64,000 bases of DNA from UBA11986 sp031402435 (GTDB taxonomy: Bacteria > Bacteroidota > Ignavibacteria > UBA10030 > UBA6906): the NCBI GenBank assembly GCA_031402435.1, contig JANNSJ010000018.1, positions 62,001-126,000 on the forward strand, given 5' to 3'. How positions within the stretch are numbered: position 1 is the stretch's first letter; each line of letters begins with the position of its first letter. Shown here in pieces: positions 8,527 through 16,645 of this stretch. The translations under genes were made by a program, and so were the position numbers. Below the pieces are notes generated by a model, which was given only the letters and a program-made list of their open reading frames with translations, did no database searches and was not told the DNA's origin.

Positions 8527-10071
8527 ATGCACACTTTTACTACGTTTCTCTCCCGCTTCATTCCTGGTGTTGTCGTTCTCATCGCTTGCGGATTATTGCC
8601 GGCTTCAACTCTGGCACAGTGGACGCAGCAGGGAAATAAACTCGTGGGCACTGGTTCCGTCGGTCAAGCTCAACAGGGATCTACAGTTGCGTTATCCGGC
8701 GATGGGAACACCGCTGCTGTGGCCGCCATCTACGACAATGGGCAAATCGGCGCGGTCTGGGTGTACACGCGAACAGGCAATGTCTGGAGCCAGCAAGGAT
8801 CCAAGATTGTCGGCACGGGCATCGTGGGCAGCACCGCAGAGTTCGGCCGTGGCCTGGCGCTATCGGCTGATGGGAATACGCTTGCGTGCGGCGCTGACCT
8901 CGACAGCACCAACACCGGAGCGATCTGGGTGTTTACGCGGACGGGCGGTGTGTGGAGTCAGCAAGGAAGTAAACTCACCGTTACCGGTGCAGTGGGGCAG
9001 GCATTTCTCGGTTTGTCGGTGGCACTTTCTTCAGATGGCAATACGATGATAGCCGGTGGAGTTGGTGACAACTCCAGCGCGGGCGCTGCCTGGGTGTTTA
9101 CGCGTACTGGCGGCGTGTGGAGTCAACAAGGGAGCAAGCTTGTTGGTACAGGTGCGGTCGGAAATGCAAATCAAGGTCTCAGTGTAGCCCTCTCATCTGA
9201 TGGCAACACGGCAATCGTCGGTGGGTATCTCGACGCTAATCAAGTCGGAGCGGCGTGGGTATTCACACGAAGTGCCGGTGTGTGGAGTCAACAAGGAAAC
9301 AAATTGGTCGGAACAGGATATGTGCAATTTCCAACGCAAGGCCGCTCAGTAGCACTCTCAGCAGATGGGAACACAGCATGTGTTGGTGGGAACGGTGATA
9401 ATGCAGCCAGAGGTGCAGTGTGGATGTTCACACGGACGGGAGGCGTGTGGGCTCAGCAAGGGAACAAGCTTGTCGGTACAGGAGCCGTGGGCAATGCACA
9501 GCAGGGTTGGTCTGTTGCACTTTCGGCTGATGGGAATACGCTTGTGGAAAGCGGGATTGTGGACAACGGTCTTTCGGGTGCACTCTGGTCGTTCAAGCGA
9601 ACAGCCGGCGTGTGGAGCCAGCAAGGAACCAAGTTTCTCGGAACAGGCAACGTAGGGAATGCATGGCAAGGGTACTCTGTTTCAATGTCGTCAAATGCAA
9701 CCACACTTCTCGAAGGGGGCATTGCCGATGCCAGTTCCACAGGAGCGGCGTGGGTGTTTACTGCTCCAGGTACGGCGGTTCGGGAAATCGAAGGGCTCGG
9801 CATTCCGCAGGCGTTTGCTCTTGAACAGAATTATCCAAATCCGTTCAACCCGAGCACAGAAATCAGATTTACAATATCAGGTGCCGGCTTCGTGAGCCTT
9901 AGGGTGTTTGATGTGTTAGGCAGGGAGGTTGCAACTCTTGCGAACCAAACACTACAGCCCGGAGGCTTCTCAGCAACATGGGATGCAGCACATGCACCAA
10001 GTGGAACGTACTTCTATCGGTTGCAATCTGGAGATCTTTCAGAAACGAGGAAGATGGTGTTGACGAAGTAA
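8527..10071 (+). CDS. T9SS-secreted repeat protein (FG-GAP/beta-propeller-like)
   Basis: 514 residues from ATG 8527, chosen because a signal peptide starts there (MHTFTTFLSRFIPGVVVLIA, cleaved near LAQ) behind GAGG; upstream in-frame starts lack this. Seven repeats of about 55 residues follow, each reading roughly WSQQGxKLVGTG, SVALSxDGNT and GAxWVFTRTGGV. This size and form suits a beta-propeller of the FG-GAP type. The end is a T9SS type A sorting domain: ALEQNYPNPFNP, VFDVLGREVATL and GTYFYRLQSG. The protein should be exported and fixed on or released from the outer surface. Ligand unknown. Confidence 0.85.
   Translation: MHTFTTFLSRFIPGVVVLIACGLLPASTLAQWTQQGNKLVGTGSVGQAQQGSTVALSGDGNTAAVAAIYDNGQIGAVWVYTRTGNVWSQQGSKIVGTGIVGSTAEFGRGLALSADGNTLACGADLDSTNTGAIWVFTRTGGVWSQQGSKLTVTGAVGQAFLGLSVALSSDGNTMIAGGVGDNSSAGAAWVFTRTGGVWSQQGSKLVGTGAVGNANQGLSVALSSDGNTAIVGGYLDANQVGAAWVFTRSAGVWSQQGNKLVGTGYVQFPTQGRSVALSADGNTACVGGNGDNAARGAVWMFTRTGGVWAQQGNKLVGTGAVGNAQQGWSVALSADGNTLVESGIVDNGLSGALWSFKRTAGVWSQQGTKFLGTGNVGNAWQGYSVSMSSNATTLLEGGIADASSTGAAWVFTAPGTAVREIEGLGIPQAFALEQNYPNPFNPSTEIRFTISGAGFVSLRVFDVLGREVATLANQTLQPGGFSATWDAAHAPSGTYFYRLQSGDLSETRKMVLTK
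8620..9774 (+). repeat. Seven tandem ~165-bp coding repeats
   Basis: Within the T9SS gene, seven direct repeats of about 165 bp each encode one propeller-like unit starting at the WSQQG motif. The copies have diverged at synonymous and non-synonymous sites, so this is an old duplication, unlike the nearly identical repeats at 40.5-41.1 kb. Confidence 0.8.
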
Positions 10072-10098
10072 GCTGTGTGGTAATACATTGAAATGAAC

Positions 10099-10134
10099 CA
10101 GCCGATCAGTAGTAAAAGGGTCGGCTGTTCTTTT
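10099..10134 (+). terminator. Probable terminator after the T9SS gene
   Basis: CAGCCGA and TCGGCTG form an inverted repeat around a short loop and are followed by TTCTTTTG, 28 bp after the stop codon at 10071. Confidence 0.5.
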
Positions 10135-10201
10135 GTAAATCTTCCTTCCATGTCGGCTGGCCCACCACCAGATGGTTGCGCCCTCATTCGAGTTCAAATC
10201 C
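10108..10201 (-). pseudogene. Decayed relative of the fragment at 8194-8357
   Basis: On the minus strand the text reads PGFELE, stop, GRNHLVVGQPTWKEDLQ, matching the ELEGRNYFVVGQPTLKED text of the fragment at 8.2 kb with an in-frame TGA. The two fragments flank the T9SS repeat gene. No start codon is present and the reading frame is broken. Confidence 0.4.
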
Positions 10202-10205
10202 AGGC

Positions 10206-10322
10206 TTACAGGTTTATCCCTCCCAACACTTCAATCCTTTGTCCTGTAATGCATTTTGCTTCATCGGAACAGATAAATGCAACAATACTTCCTAGGTTAT
10301 CTGCCTGTCCGAACCTATCCGG
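10206..10322 (-). pseudogene. C-terminal remnant of a short-chain dehydrogenase (SDR)
   Basis: A minus-strand frame ending at TAA 10206-10208 reads RFGQADNLGSIVAFICSDEA and then ITGQRIEVLGG. This is the standard SDR C-terminus (R.G....I...V.FL.SDEA..ITGQ....GG). The Rossmann TGxxxGIG part and the catalytic YxxxK are absent; the upstream sequence belongs to another small ORF. It is therefore a truncated gene. It differs in sequence from the intact SDR at 55.3-56.0 kb. Confidence 0.6.
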
Positions 10323-10500
10323 CTTCTGATGTCTTTGTCTTTCTTAATATAAGTCTCAACATGCTCAATCCCACACCAAACACCGCGCCACATGCAAACA
10401 AGCCGAGTATCTGTACATCTCTCACGTTTTCAGTAAATTTCATCAGTCCGAGGAAAGAGAACGCCATCATGATTACAGGGAAAAGGAATTTGCGTGTCAT
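10315..10500 (-). CDS. Small two-helix membrane protein, unknown function
   Basis: 61 residues, with two hydrophobic segments (KFLFPVIMMAFSFLGLM and ILGLFACGAVFGVGLSML) and a basic tail (LRKTKTSEAG). It lies 32 bp after the DUF4188 gene on the same strand, which suggests co-transcription. No ribosome site is obvious and no family was recognised, so the call rests on the membrane-protein texture and the operon position. Confidence 0.45.
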   Translation of the reverse strand: MTRKFLFPVIMMAFSFLGLMKFTENVRDVQILGLFACGAVFGVGLSMLRLILRKTKTSEAG

Positions 10501-10532
10501 AGGGTTGCCATTGGTTGTGTGTGGTTTTTTTG

Positions 10533-11006
10533 TCAGGATTTTCCGAGTCTACCTGCAGCAGAGTCCCGCTTGCCGGTGGCAGGGATAAGAGTACCGACTT
10601 TGCCCAGTCCTCGCGGAGGCATGTTGTTATAGAACGCCTCGTAGTTGCCTGAGGAAATCTTATAGGTCTCATGCCAGATACCTACATCGCCATTCCCCCT
10701 GGTTGCTTCGTTGAACGCTTTCCACGCGGGATAATGCTCTCCGTTTCTATCCTTTGCATAGGCTTCGAGATGCTCGAACGAGCGCCAGTACTGAACAAGC
10801 ACGCCCTTCATTATACCGTAACTCTCGAAGCCGAGAAATCCCGAATCCGGTTTGCGATGAAGTTCGCCGAGCATCCTGGTCATAGCCATGGCAACAGGCC
10901 ACCATTTGTGAATCTTCCAGAAGCTATTGATCTTCATGCCGATGAGGAAGACAACAAAGTCGCCTTCAATTTCGGCAGCCATGCGTCGATTAATTGTCTT
11001 TGCCAT
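10533..11006 (-). CDS. DUF4188 family protein (monooxygenase-like fold)
   Basis: 157 residues. Typical DUF4188 text is visible: FVVFLIGMKINSFWKIHKWW near the start, GFLGFESYGIMKGVLVQYWR in the middle and AWKAFNEATRGNGDVGIWHE later. The family is predicted to form a dimeric alpha+beta barrel like antibiotic-biosynthesis monooxygenases; no enzymatic role is established. It follows the serine-hydrolase gene by 45 bp on the same strand. Confidence 0.75.
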   Translation of the reverse strand: MAKTINRRMAAEIEGDFVVFLIGMKINSFWKIHKWWPVAMAMTRMLGELHRKPDSGFLGFESYGIMKGVLVQYWRSFEHLEAYAKDRNGEHYPAWKAFNEATRGNGDVGIWHETYKISSGNYEAFYNNMPPRGLGKVGTLIPATGKRDSAAGRLGKS

Positions 11007-11051
11007 GGTATCTGCAGGTTAGTGAGAGTTGATCCAGTTCGTTTCATATTC

Positions 11052-13343
11052 TCATCTCAACAAGAGAAGCTTCCTCGTTTGTACGAACTCTCCCGCTTGT
11101 AACCGGTAGTAGTACACGCCGCTCGCCAGCGAGCTTGCATCAAAGGTCACCGCATAGCTTCCGGATTCTTTCGCTTCATGTACCAACAACGCCACCTCTC
11201 GCCCCAACACATCAAACACATTGAGCGTAACAAAACTGGTACTTGAGATTTGGAATTTGATGCTTGTTGTTGGGTTAAATGGGTTGGGATAGTTCTGTGA
11301 AAGATGATATTCAGATGACACGGTGCCTGCAAGTGGTACATCAGTTGTGGAATCCGAAGTCATCGCCATTGCCAGCATTGAGGTTATGCCGAACGATCCG
11401 ATCACTGTGCCTGTGCCGTTGGCCGTATTGATACGAATGAGCCTGCTGGTTTGAATTCCTCCGCCGATCATCCCGAAGAGGTGCCCGCTGCCGTCAAACA
11501 TGATGTCCTGTGTTGCCTGGCCAAGGCCTGTCACCCCAATGCGTGTCGTATCTCCGGATGGCAAGCTGATCTTGTAAATCCGGTCTGGGCCGGGAGATGT
11601 CCGGACAGAAGCCCAGAGTTCTGATGTGAGCGGGTTGAATGCAAGTCCACCGATGGGAATTCTCGCCGTGGCAGCAAGTGTGGCAACGCCCGTCTGAAGA
11701 TTTACGCTGTACAACTGGCCGTTGATGGAGCCGATGAACAAACTTCCATCCGGCCTGAATGCCATGCCCTTGAGATTGGTTGAAAAAGGTATGGAAAGGA
11801 TTGAAACGGGGAACGTCTCGCCTGATGTTCCATTGATGCGTACAAGATCATACGATGTCAAGTTACGTGCGAGACCAATAAGCTGATGGGTCAAGGGGTG
11901 AACACCGAGACTGATAATCTCGGAATACACATAAGGTCCAACTGCTGTCGGAGCAGCGGTTGAAGTATCAACGGCAAGCAGCCGCCCACCGTCCGCGATT
12001 CCCGATGTCGCATACACAATTCCCCTTTGCACCGGTGGACTGGGCAGAGTCTTGAGATACACAGTGAGCAATGAGCGAAGTGTCTGGTAAAGAGGGCCGG
12101 AAGGTGATTGGTTGATGAGTATAGCAATGCTCGCGCCGGTTCGGGGGATGTAAAAAACCACCGAGACGTAGCCGGGCATGTTTCCTTCGTGTCCCCACAT
12201 GATGGTTCCGGTGTCGGATATTCTGGTTGCACCCAGACCATATCCATAGTATCGATCGCTCGAGAAGGACAAGGGAACGAGGGTTTGCATTTGGCTCAGG
12301 GAATTCGGGGAGAGCACGTTCCCGCCGAATAACTCTTTTGACCAGTGTGTAACGTTGTCTGCTCGTGAGAAGATCGCAGCTGCAGTCCAGACTATACTAT
12401 AGAGTGCGGTGCGCGGCATTGAGTAGATATCATTCCCCTGCAACCAAGGGTGCGCAATTGTGCCAACGACAGTATCTTCGATTTCAAGAAATGTTTGGCT
12501 AAGATTGAGCGGAGTAAATATCCGCTGATGCAGTTGCGTTGAGAGGGTTGAACCCGTTGCCGCCTTGAGTACCATTCCTGCAAGTATGTAGTTCGTGTTG
12601 GAGTATCTCCAACCTGTTCCCGGGGGAAACCACGGCGGGCCGGCAAAGGCTGTCAGGGCTTCTTCCGGTGTCCAACGCCTCGTTGGATTCGCGAAGATGG
12701 AATCGAATGTTCTCCCGTCAGGCCATTCATTCAGAATATCAAATATACCGCTTGTCATATTCAACAATTGTCGAAGGGTTGTCGACCTTGGGATATTAGG
12801 ATACGTGGGGAGCCAGCGTCCGATGGAATCATCCAGTGACAATATGCCGCTTTCTGCCAGCTTCAGTGCGAGTGCGCCGATGAAGGTCTTCGTATTGCTC
12901 GCTATGCAAAAGATCATGTTGGACTTGAGGGTGTCGGCAGTTGAAGAAAAGCCGCTTGCGCCAAGCCAGGTGCCCTGACCCGGGATGAACAGACTGGCAG
13001 AAATGCCACGGGCTCCAAACACGGTTCGTGTGCTATCCAGTGCGCGCAAAAGATCGCGTGCGAGCGTTGAGTCAACCGACTGACCACGAAGTCCAGTGAG
13101 TGTGTATGAACCACCCGTTGTCGATTTGCCGGTGTGGGGCCACACCGCCACGGGTTCGGGTTGAAACGATCGAAGGAACGCTGGCCCATCAAGGAATGGC
13201 TGATGACGCGTGAGGGGGTCGGCAATTCTGTTCTCATTCCAGTCGGCCGGGTCGGGAAGCCGGTTTGCCTGCGCATGGACAACCGGGGGGAACACGAATG
13301 TCCAGGCTACTACGATCGTGTGAAAGAACTTCATGGTACTCAT
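11052..13343 (-). CDS. Secreted serine beta-lactamase-like hydrolase with T9SS domain
   Basis: 763 residues from ATG 13343 (ATG 13334 is equally possible); the frame is open far upstream, but the signal peptide (MKFFHTIVVAWTFVFPPVVH) fixes the start. The central domain has the three class C/PBP-type motifs: SNTK (S149-K152), YSN (247-249) and HEG (H385). Residues about 480-660 look like a propeller that reads out values (YVYSEIISLGVHPLTHQLIG, GLAFNPLTSELWAS). The C-terminus is a T9SS sorting domain (LSQNYPNPFNP, VFDVLGREVALL, GVYYYRLQAG). Probable role: esterase, peptidase or amidase at the cell surface rather than resistance. Substrate unknown. Confidence 0.85.
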   Translation of the reverse strand: MSTMKFFHTIVVAWTFVFPPVVHAQANRLPDPADWNENRIADPLTRHQPFLDGPAFLRSFQPEPVAVWPHTGKSTTGGSYTLTGLRGQSVDSTLARDLLRALDSTRTVFGARGISASLFIPGQGTWLGASGFSSTADTLKSNMIFCIASNTKTFIGALALKLAESGILSLDDSIGRWLPTYPNIPRSTTLRQLLNMTSGIFDILNEWPDGRTFDSIFANPTRRWTPEEALTAFAGPPWFPPGTGWRYSNTNYILAGMVLKAATGSTLSTQLHQRIFTPLNLSQTFLEIEDTVVGTIAHPWLQGNDIYSMPRTALYSIVWTAAAIFSRADNVTHWSKELFGGNVLSPNSLSQMQTLVPLSFSSDRYYGYGLGATRISDTGTIMWGHEGNMPGYVSVVFYIPRTGASIAILINQSPSGPLYQTLRSLLTVYLKTLPSPPVQRGIVYATSGIADGGRLLAVDTSTAAPTAVGPYVYSEIISLGVHPLTHQLIGLARNLTSYDLVRINGTSGETFPVSILSIPFSTNLKGMAFRPDGSLFIGSINGQLYSVNLQTGVATLAATARIPIGGLAFNPLTSELWASVRTSPGPDRIYKISLPSGDTTRIGVTGLGQATQDIMFDGSGHLFGMIGGGIQTSRLIRINTANGTGTVIGSFGITSMLAMAMTSDSTTDVPLAGTVSSEYHLSQNYPNPFNPTTSIKFQISSTSFVTLNVFDVLGREVALLVHEAKESGSYAVTFDASSLASGVYYYRLQAGEFVQTRKLLLLR

Positions 13344-13545
13344 CGCCTTTGTTACTGTTGAAGTGTTCAGGGTTTCAGGGCAGGAATTCTGTTTCAATGT
13401 ATCCGACGGCTCGAAGAAAAGCAAGTATTTACAGTGTGTTTTTCGGATTGAAGGTTTTGCTATTTCCTCATGCTTGAAAAAAACAACACTATTGCGTATA
13501 CTTACTCCGTACCACGAAGCCGTTGAATCAACTGTGAGGTCTCCC

Positions 13546-14202
13546 ATGCCCAAGAATTTCGTTTCCAATGATGATGAAACCGCAAGGCTCTTTAAGAGCA
13601 ACTTCCTCGAACTCTTCACTCACGTGCACTGGTCCGTACCGCTGATCGTGTACGTTCCGATCGTTTCGTACTTCATGTACAAAGGGATTGTCGATCCGAT
13701 GGTCACTGGAGTGAGTATCGTTGGACTATTTGCCTTTGGTCTCTTTGTATGGACTCTGACAGAGTATCTGCTGCACAGGTTCGTGTTCCACTATGAACCG
13801 AAGACGAACTTCGGTAAGAGGATTCACTTCCTCGCACACGGCGTCCATCATGATTATCCGAATGATTCGCTGCGGCTCGTCATGCCACCGATCATCAGTC
13901 TGCCGCTCGCGGTGGTGTTCTATGGTGTGTTTTACGCGCTGCTCGGTGCAACATTCCTTCCGCCGTTTTTCGGAGGCTTTCTCGTTGGCTACATGTTCTA
14001 CGATATGGTTCATTACGCCACGCACCACGCACCGATGACAACAACAACAGTCGGGCTCTGGGTGAAGAAACACCACATGCGTCATCATTACCAGACGGAC
14101 GATCAGTTCTATGGCGTGAGCACGCCACTCTGGGATTATGTCTTCGGAACGATGTGGCCGAAGAGGCAATCCTCCACAACACCTCAAGGCAAGGGCGCGT
14201 AA
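13546..14202 (+). CDS. Fatty-acid 2-hydroxylase/sterol-desaturase superfamily protein
   Basis: 218 residues from ATG 13546, with TGAGGT just upstream; the frame is open further 5' but overlaps the divergent gene. Four hydrophobic segments and the di-iron histidine motifs are complete: HRFVFH (77-82), HGVHH (98-102), HYATHH (156-161) and HHMRHH (176-181). Proteins of this pattern are integral-membrane di-iron hydroxylases; the closest pattern is FA2H/Scs7, which hydroxylates fatty-acyl chains at C2, often of sphingolipids. Sphingolipids occur in this phylum, so that substrate is plausible but not shown. Confidence 0.85.
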   Translation: MPKNFVSNDDETARLFKSNFLELFTHVHWSVPLIVYVPIVSYFMYKGIVDPMVTGVSIVGLFAFGLFVWTLTEYLLHRFVFHYEPKTNFGKRIHFLAHGVHHDYPNDSLRLVMPPIISLPLAVVFYGVFYALLGATFLPPFFGGFLVGYMFYDMVHYATHHAPMTTTTVGLWVKKHHMRHHYQTDDQFYGVSTPLWDYVFGTMWPKRQSSTTPQGKGA

Positions 14203-14470
14203 CAAGTCATTCCATTATCCCGGTGGGTCGGGACGAAGCCTTAACGGGCTTCGCTCGCGATCACAGGCCATTTTTAGCCCTCCATTTGCCGTCCGTGTCA
14301 CCTGTTGGATTTTTCAATATTGAATGTGCACTCCTTCCGCTTCTCACAATTGAGAAGTTATAGTCCTATTTGTGTCCGAATCCAGTGGTTTTCAGTTGTT
14401 TCCGCTTCGGCACGCGCTTTGAACGTATTACGTCATTACATTGCTGATCTGTCAGTCGGCTAATAAGGTC

Positions 14471-16645
14471 ATGAAATTCTTATCACTCATACTTACTCTT
14501 GTTGTTCTCTCTCCGATCTTCGGGTCGGATCTCCATGCGCAGGGTAACGACCAGTGCGTGACCTGCCACGGCGAGAAAACGCTTTCCATGAGAAAGAAGG
14601 GGAGAGAAGTCTCCCTTTTTGTGGATGTCCCACCGTTGAAGAAATCGGCGCACGGCGAGCTCGAATGTGTGAGTTGTCATGAAGGATTCAACGCTGAACA
14701 GATTCCTCATGCGAAGAACATCAAGGAAGTGAACTGCCTGAGCTGCCACGACGGCGAGAAGCTCACGCACTACAAAGAAAGTGTCCATGCCTCAAAAAAG
14801 GCCAATCGGGCTGCCGCTGCTACCTGCACAGACTGTCATTCAACGCATACGGTCCAGAGAGTCTCCGACAAGGATTCACGCGCAAGAAAGGAATTCGGTG
14901 TTGGTGTCTGCGCGACGTGTCACGGTGATGTGAAAAACAAGTTCATGGCGTCTGACCATGGAAAGGCGCTTGAAGCCGGCACGAAAGGCGCCCCGGCATG
15001 TATTGATTGCCACGGCGAACACGGCGTCCAATCTGCGACGAACGACTCGTCAACCACAAACCACAAGAAAGTTGCTGCAATGTGTTTGAGCTGCCATCTG
15101 GATAATCCGGATGTCCGCGCAAAGGTGGGACCATCTGCAGGATTCGTGTCGAGCTACGAACAGAGCGTTCATGGTGAGGCAGTCCAGCACGGGAATGCTG
15201 TGGCGGCCACCTGTAGCGACTGCCATGGAAGTCATGAGATGCGCAAGGGATCCAATCCTGTCTCAAGAGTTGCGAAGAGAAATATTGCGGCAACATGCGG
15301 GAAATGCCATGGCGACGTTGAAGAGCAGTATAAGTACAGCATTCATGGGAAGGCGATTGCGGCTGGTGTCGCCGCCTCTGCAACATGTACTGATTGTCAT
15401 GGTGAACACAATATTCTTTCTCCTAAGGATGAACGCTCTCCCGTTGCAGCAAAGAATGTCTCCGCCAAAGTGTGCTCACCGTGCCATGCTTCAGTGAAGC
15501 TGACGGAAAAGTACGGCCTCGCCAGTGATCGCTTCAAGAGCTTTGCAGACAGTTACCATGGACTTGCCGGGGAAGCGGGATCGATTCAGGTTGCGAATTG
15601 CGCGAGCTGTCACGGCGTGCACGATATCAAGCCTTCAAGCGATTCCACGTCGAGGATTCATCCAAAGAACCTCGTGAATACATGCGGCACATGCCATCCG
15701 GGTGCCAATGCAAATTTTGCAAAGGGCTCGGTTCACGTGATTGCAACGTCCGGAAATGATGGAATCCTGTATTATGTGTCGTCCGGGTACATTCTTCTTA
15801 TTCTCGTTACCATCGGCGGTATGTTCCTTCATAACTTGCTCGACTTTATTAAGAAATCGAAACGTAAGCTGATGATGCGTCGCGGGCTGATCAAGCGTCA
15901 TCCAACAGGGCCGCGTCTGTATCTCCGCATGTCGTTAAGTGAACGGATTCAGCACGGAACACTTCTCGTGAGTTTCACTACACTTGTGGTGACAGGTTTT
16001 GCCCTCAAATTCCCTGATGCATGGTGGGTTGGACCAATTCGCAGCATCAGTCCGTTCATGTTTGAGCTGCGAGGGATTGCCCACCGTATTGCAGGAGTGG
16101 CGATGGTCCTGGCGAGCCTTTATCATGCGTACTATTTGTTCTTCGTTCCCAGGGGCAAGCAGATGCTTCGTGATATGCTTCCCGAATGGGCTGATCTCAC
16201 AGGTGTCACGGGAGTCCTCAAGTATAACCTCGGTCTCTCGTCTGAAAAGCCAAAATTCGGGCGGTTCAGCTACGTGGAGAAGGCGGAGTACTGGGCGTTG
16301 ATCTGGGGAACGTTTGTGATGGCTGCGACCGGGTTCATCCTCTGGTTTGACAACACCTTTATCGGCCTCCTAACGAAACTTGGATGGGACGTTGCGCGCA
16401 CCATCCATTATTATGAGGCATGGCTTGCAACGCTTGCCATCATCGTATGGCATTTCTATTTCGTCATGTTCAATCCCGATACCTACCCACTCAACCTCGC
16501 GTTTTGGAAGGGGACGTTAACCGAAGAAGAAATGCTCGAAGAACATCCCCTGGAGCTCGAGGCAATGCTAAGGAAGGAAGTTGCCGAGACCGTACTACCG
16601 GATCGGGATAAGTATGGCGATACAGAGGAAGAGCCGCTATTGTGA
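14471..16645 (+). CDS. CbcL-like fusion: 13-heme cytochrome c plus di-heme cytochrome b
   Basis: 724 residues from ATG 14471, with a signal peptide (MKFLSLILTLVVLSPIFGSD). The periplasmic part (about 30-440) holds 13 CxxCH motifs, many as CxxCHGxH pairs. After one anchor helix (YYVSSGYILLILVTIGGMFL), a membrane b-type domain follows with histidines in RIQHGTLLVSFTTLVVTGF, GIAHRIAGVAMVLASLYHAY and WLATLAIIVWHFYF. Fusion of a multiheme c domain to a b domain is the layout of Geobacter CbcL, a menaquinol oxidase used in extracellular electron transfer. It is the first gene of a long plus-strand cluster and overlaps the next gene as TGATG. The acceptor is inferred. Confidence 0.85.
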   Translation: MKFLSLILTLVVLSPIFGSDLHAQGNDQCVTCHGEKTLSMRKKGREVSLFVDVPPLKKSAHGELECVSCHEGFNAEQIPHAKNIKEVNCLSCHDGEKLTHYKESVHASKKANRAAAATCTDCHSTHTVQRVSDKDSRARKEFGVGVCATCHGDVKNKFMASDHGKALEAGTKGAPACIDCHGEHGVQSATNDSSTTNHKKVAAMCLSCHLDNPDVRAKVGPSAGFVSSYEQSVHGEAVQHGNAVAATCSDCHGSHEMRKGSNPVSRVAKRNIAATCGKCHGDVEEQYKYSIHGKAIAAGVAASATCTDCHGEHNILSPKDERSPVAAKNVSAKVCSPCHASVKLTEKYGLASDRFKSFADSYHGLAGEAGSIQVANCASCHGVHDIKPSSDSTSRIHPKNLVNTCGTCHPGANANFAKGSVHVIATSGNDGILYYVSSGYILLILVTIGGMFLHNLLDFIKKSKRKLMMRRGLIKRHPTGPRLYLRMSLSERIQHGTLLVSFTTLVVTGFALKFPDAWWVGPIRSISPFMFELRGIAHRIAGVAMVLASLYHAYYLFFVPRGKQMLRDMLPEWADLTGVTGVLKYNLGLSSEKPKFGRFSYVEKAEYWALIWGTFVMAATGFILWFDNTFIGLLTKLGWDVARTIHYYEAWLATLAIIVWHFYFVMFNPDTYPLNLAFWKGTLTEEEMLEEHPLELEAMLRKEVAETVLPDRDKYGDTEEEPLL

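Noticed and set aside
10183..10205. GAGTTCAAATCC, resembling a tRNA T-arm
   Set aside because: No acceptor stem, D-arm or anticodon arm around it on either strand.
14233..14256. GAAGCC-TTAAC-GGGCTTC hairpin as terminator of the hydroxylase gene
   Set aside because: No T-run follows; not enough support.
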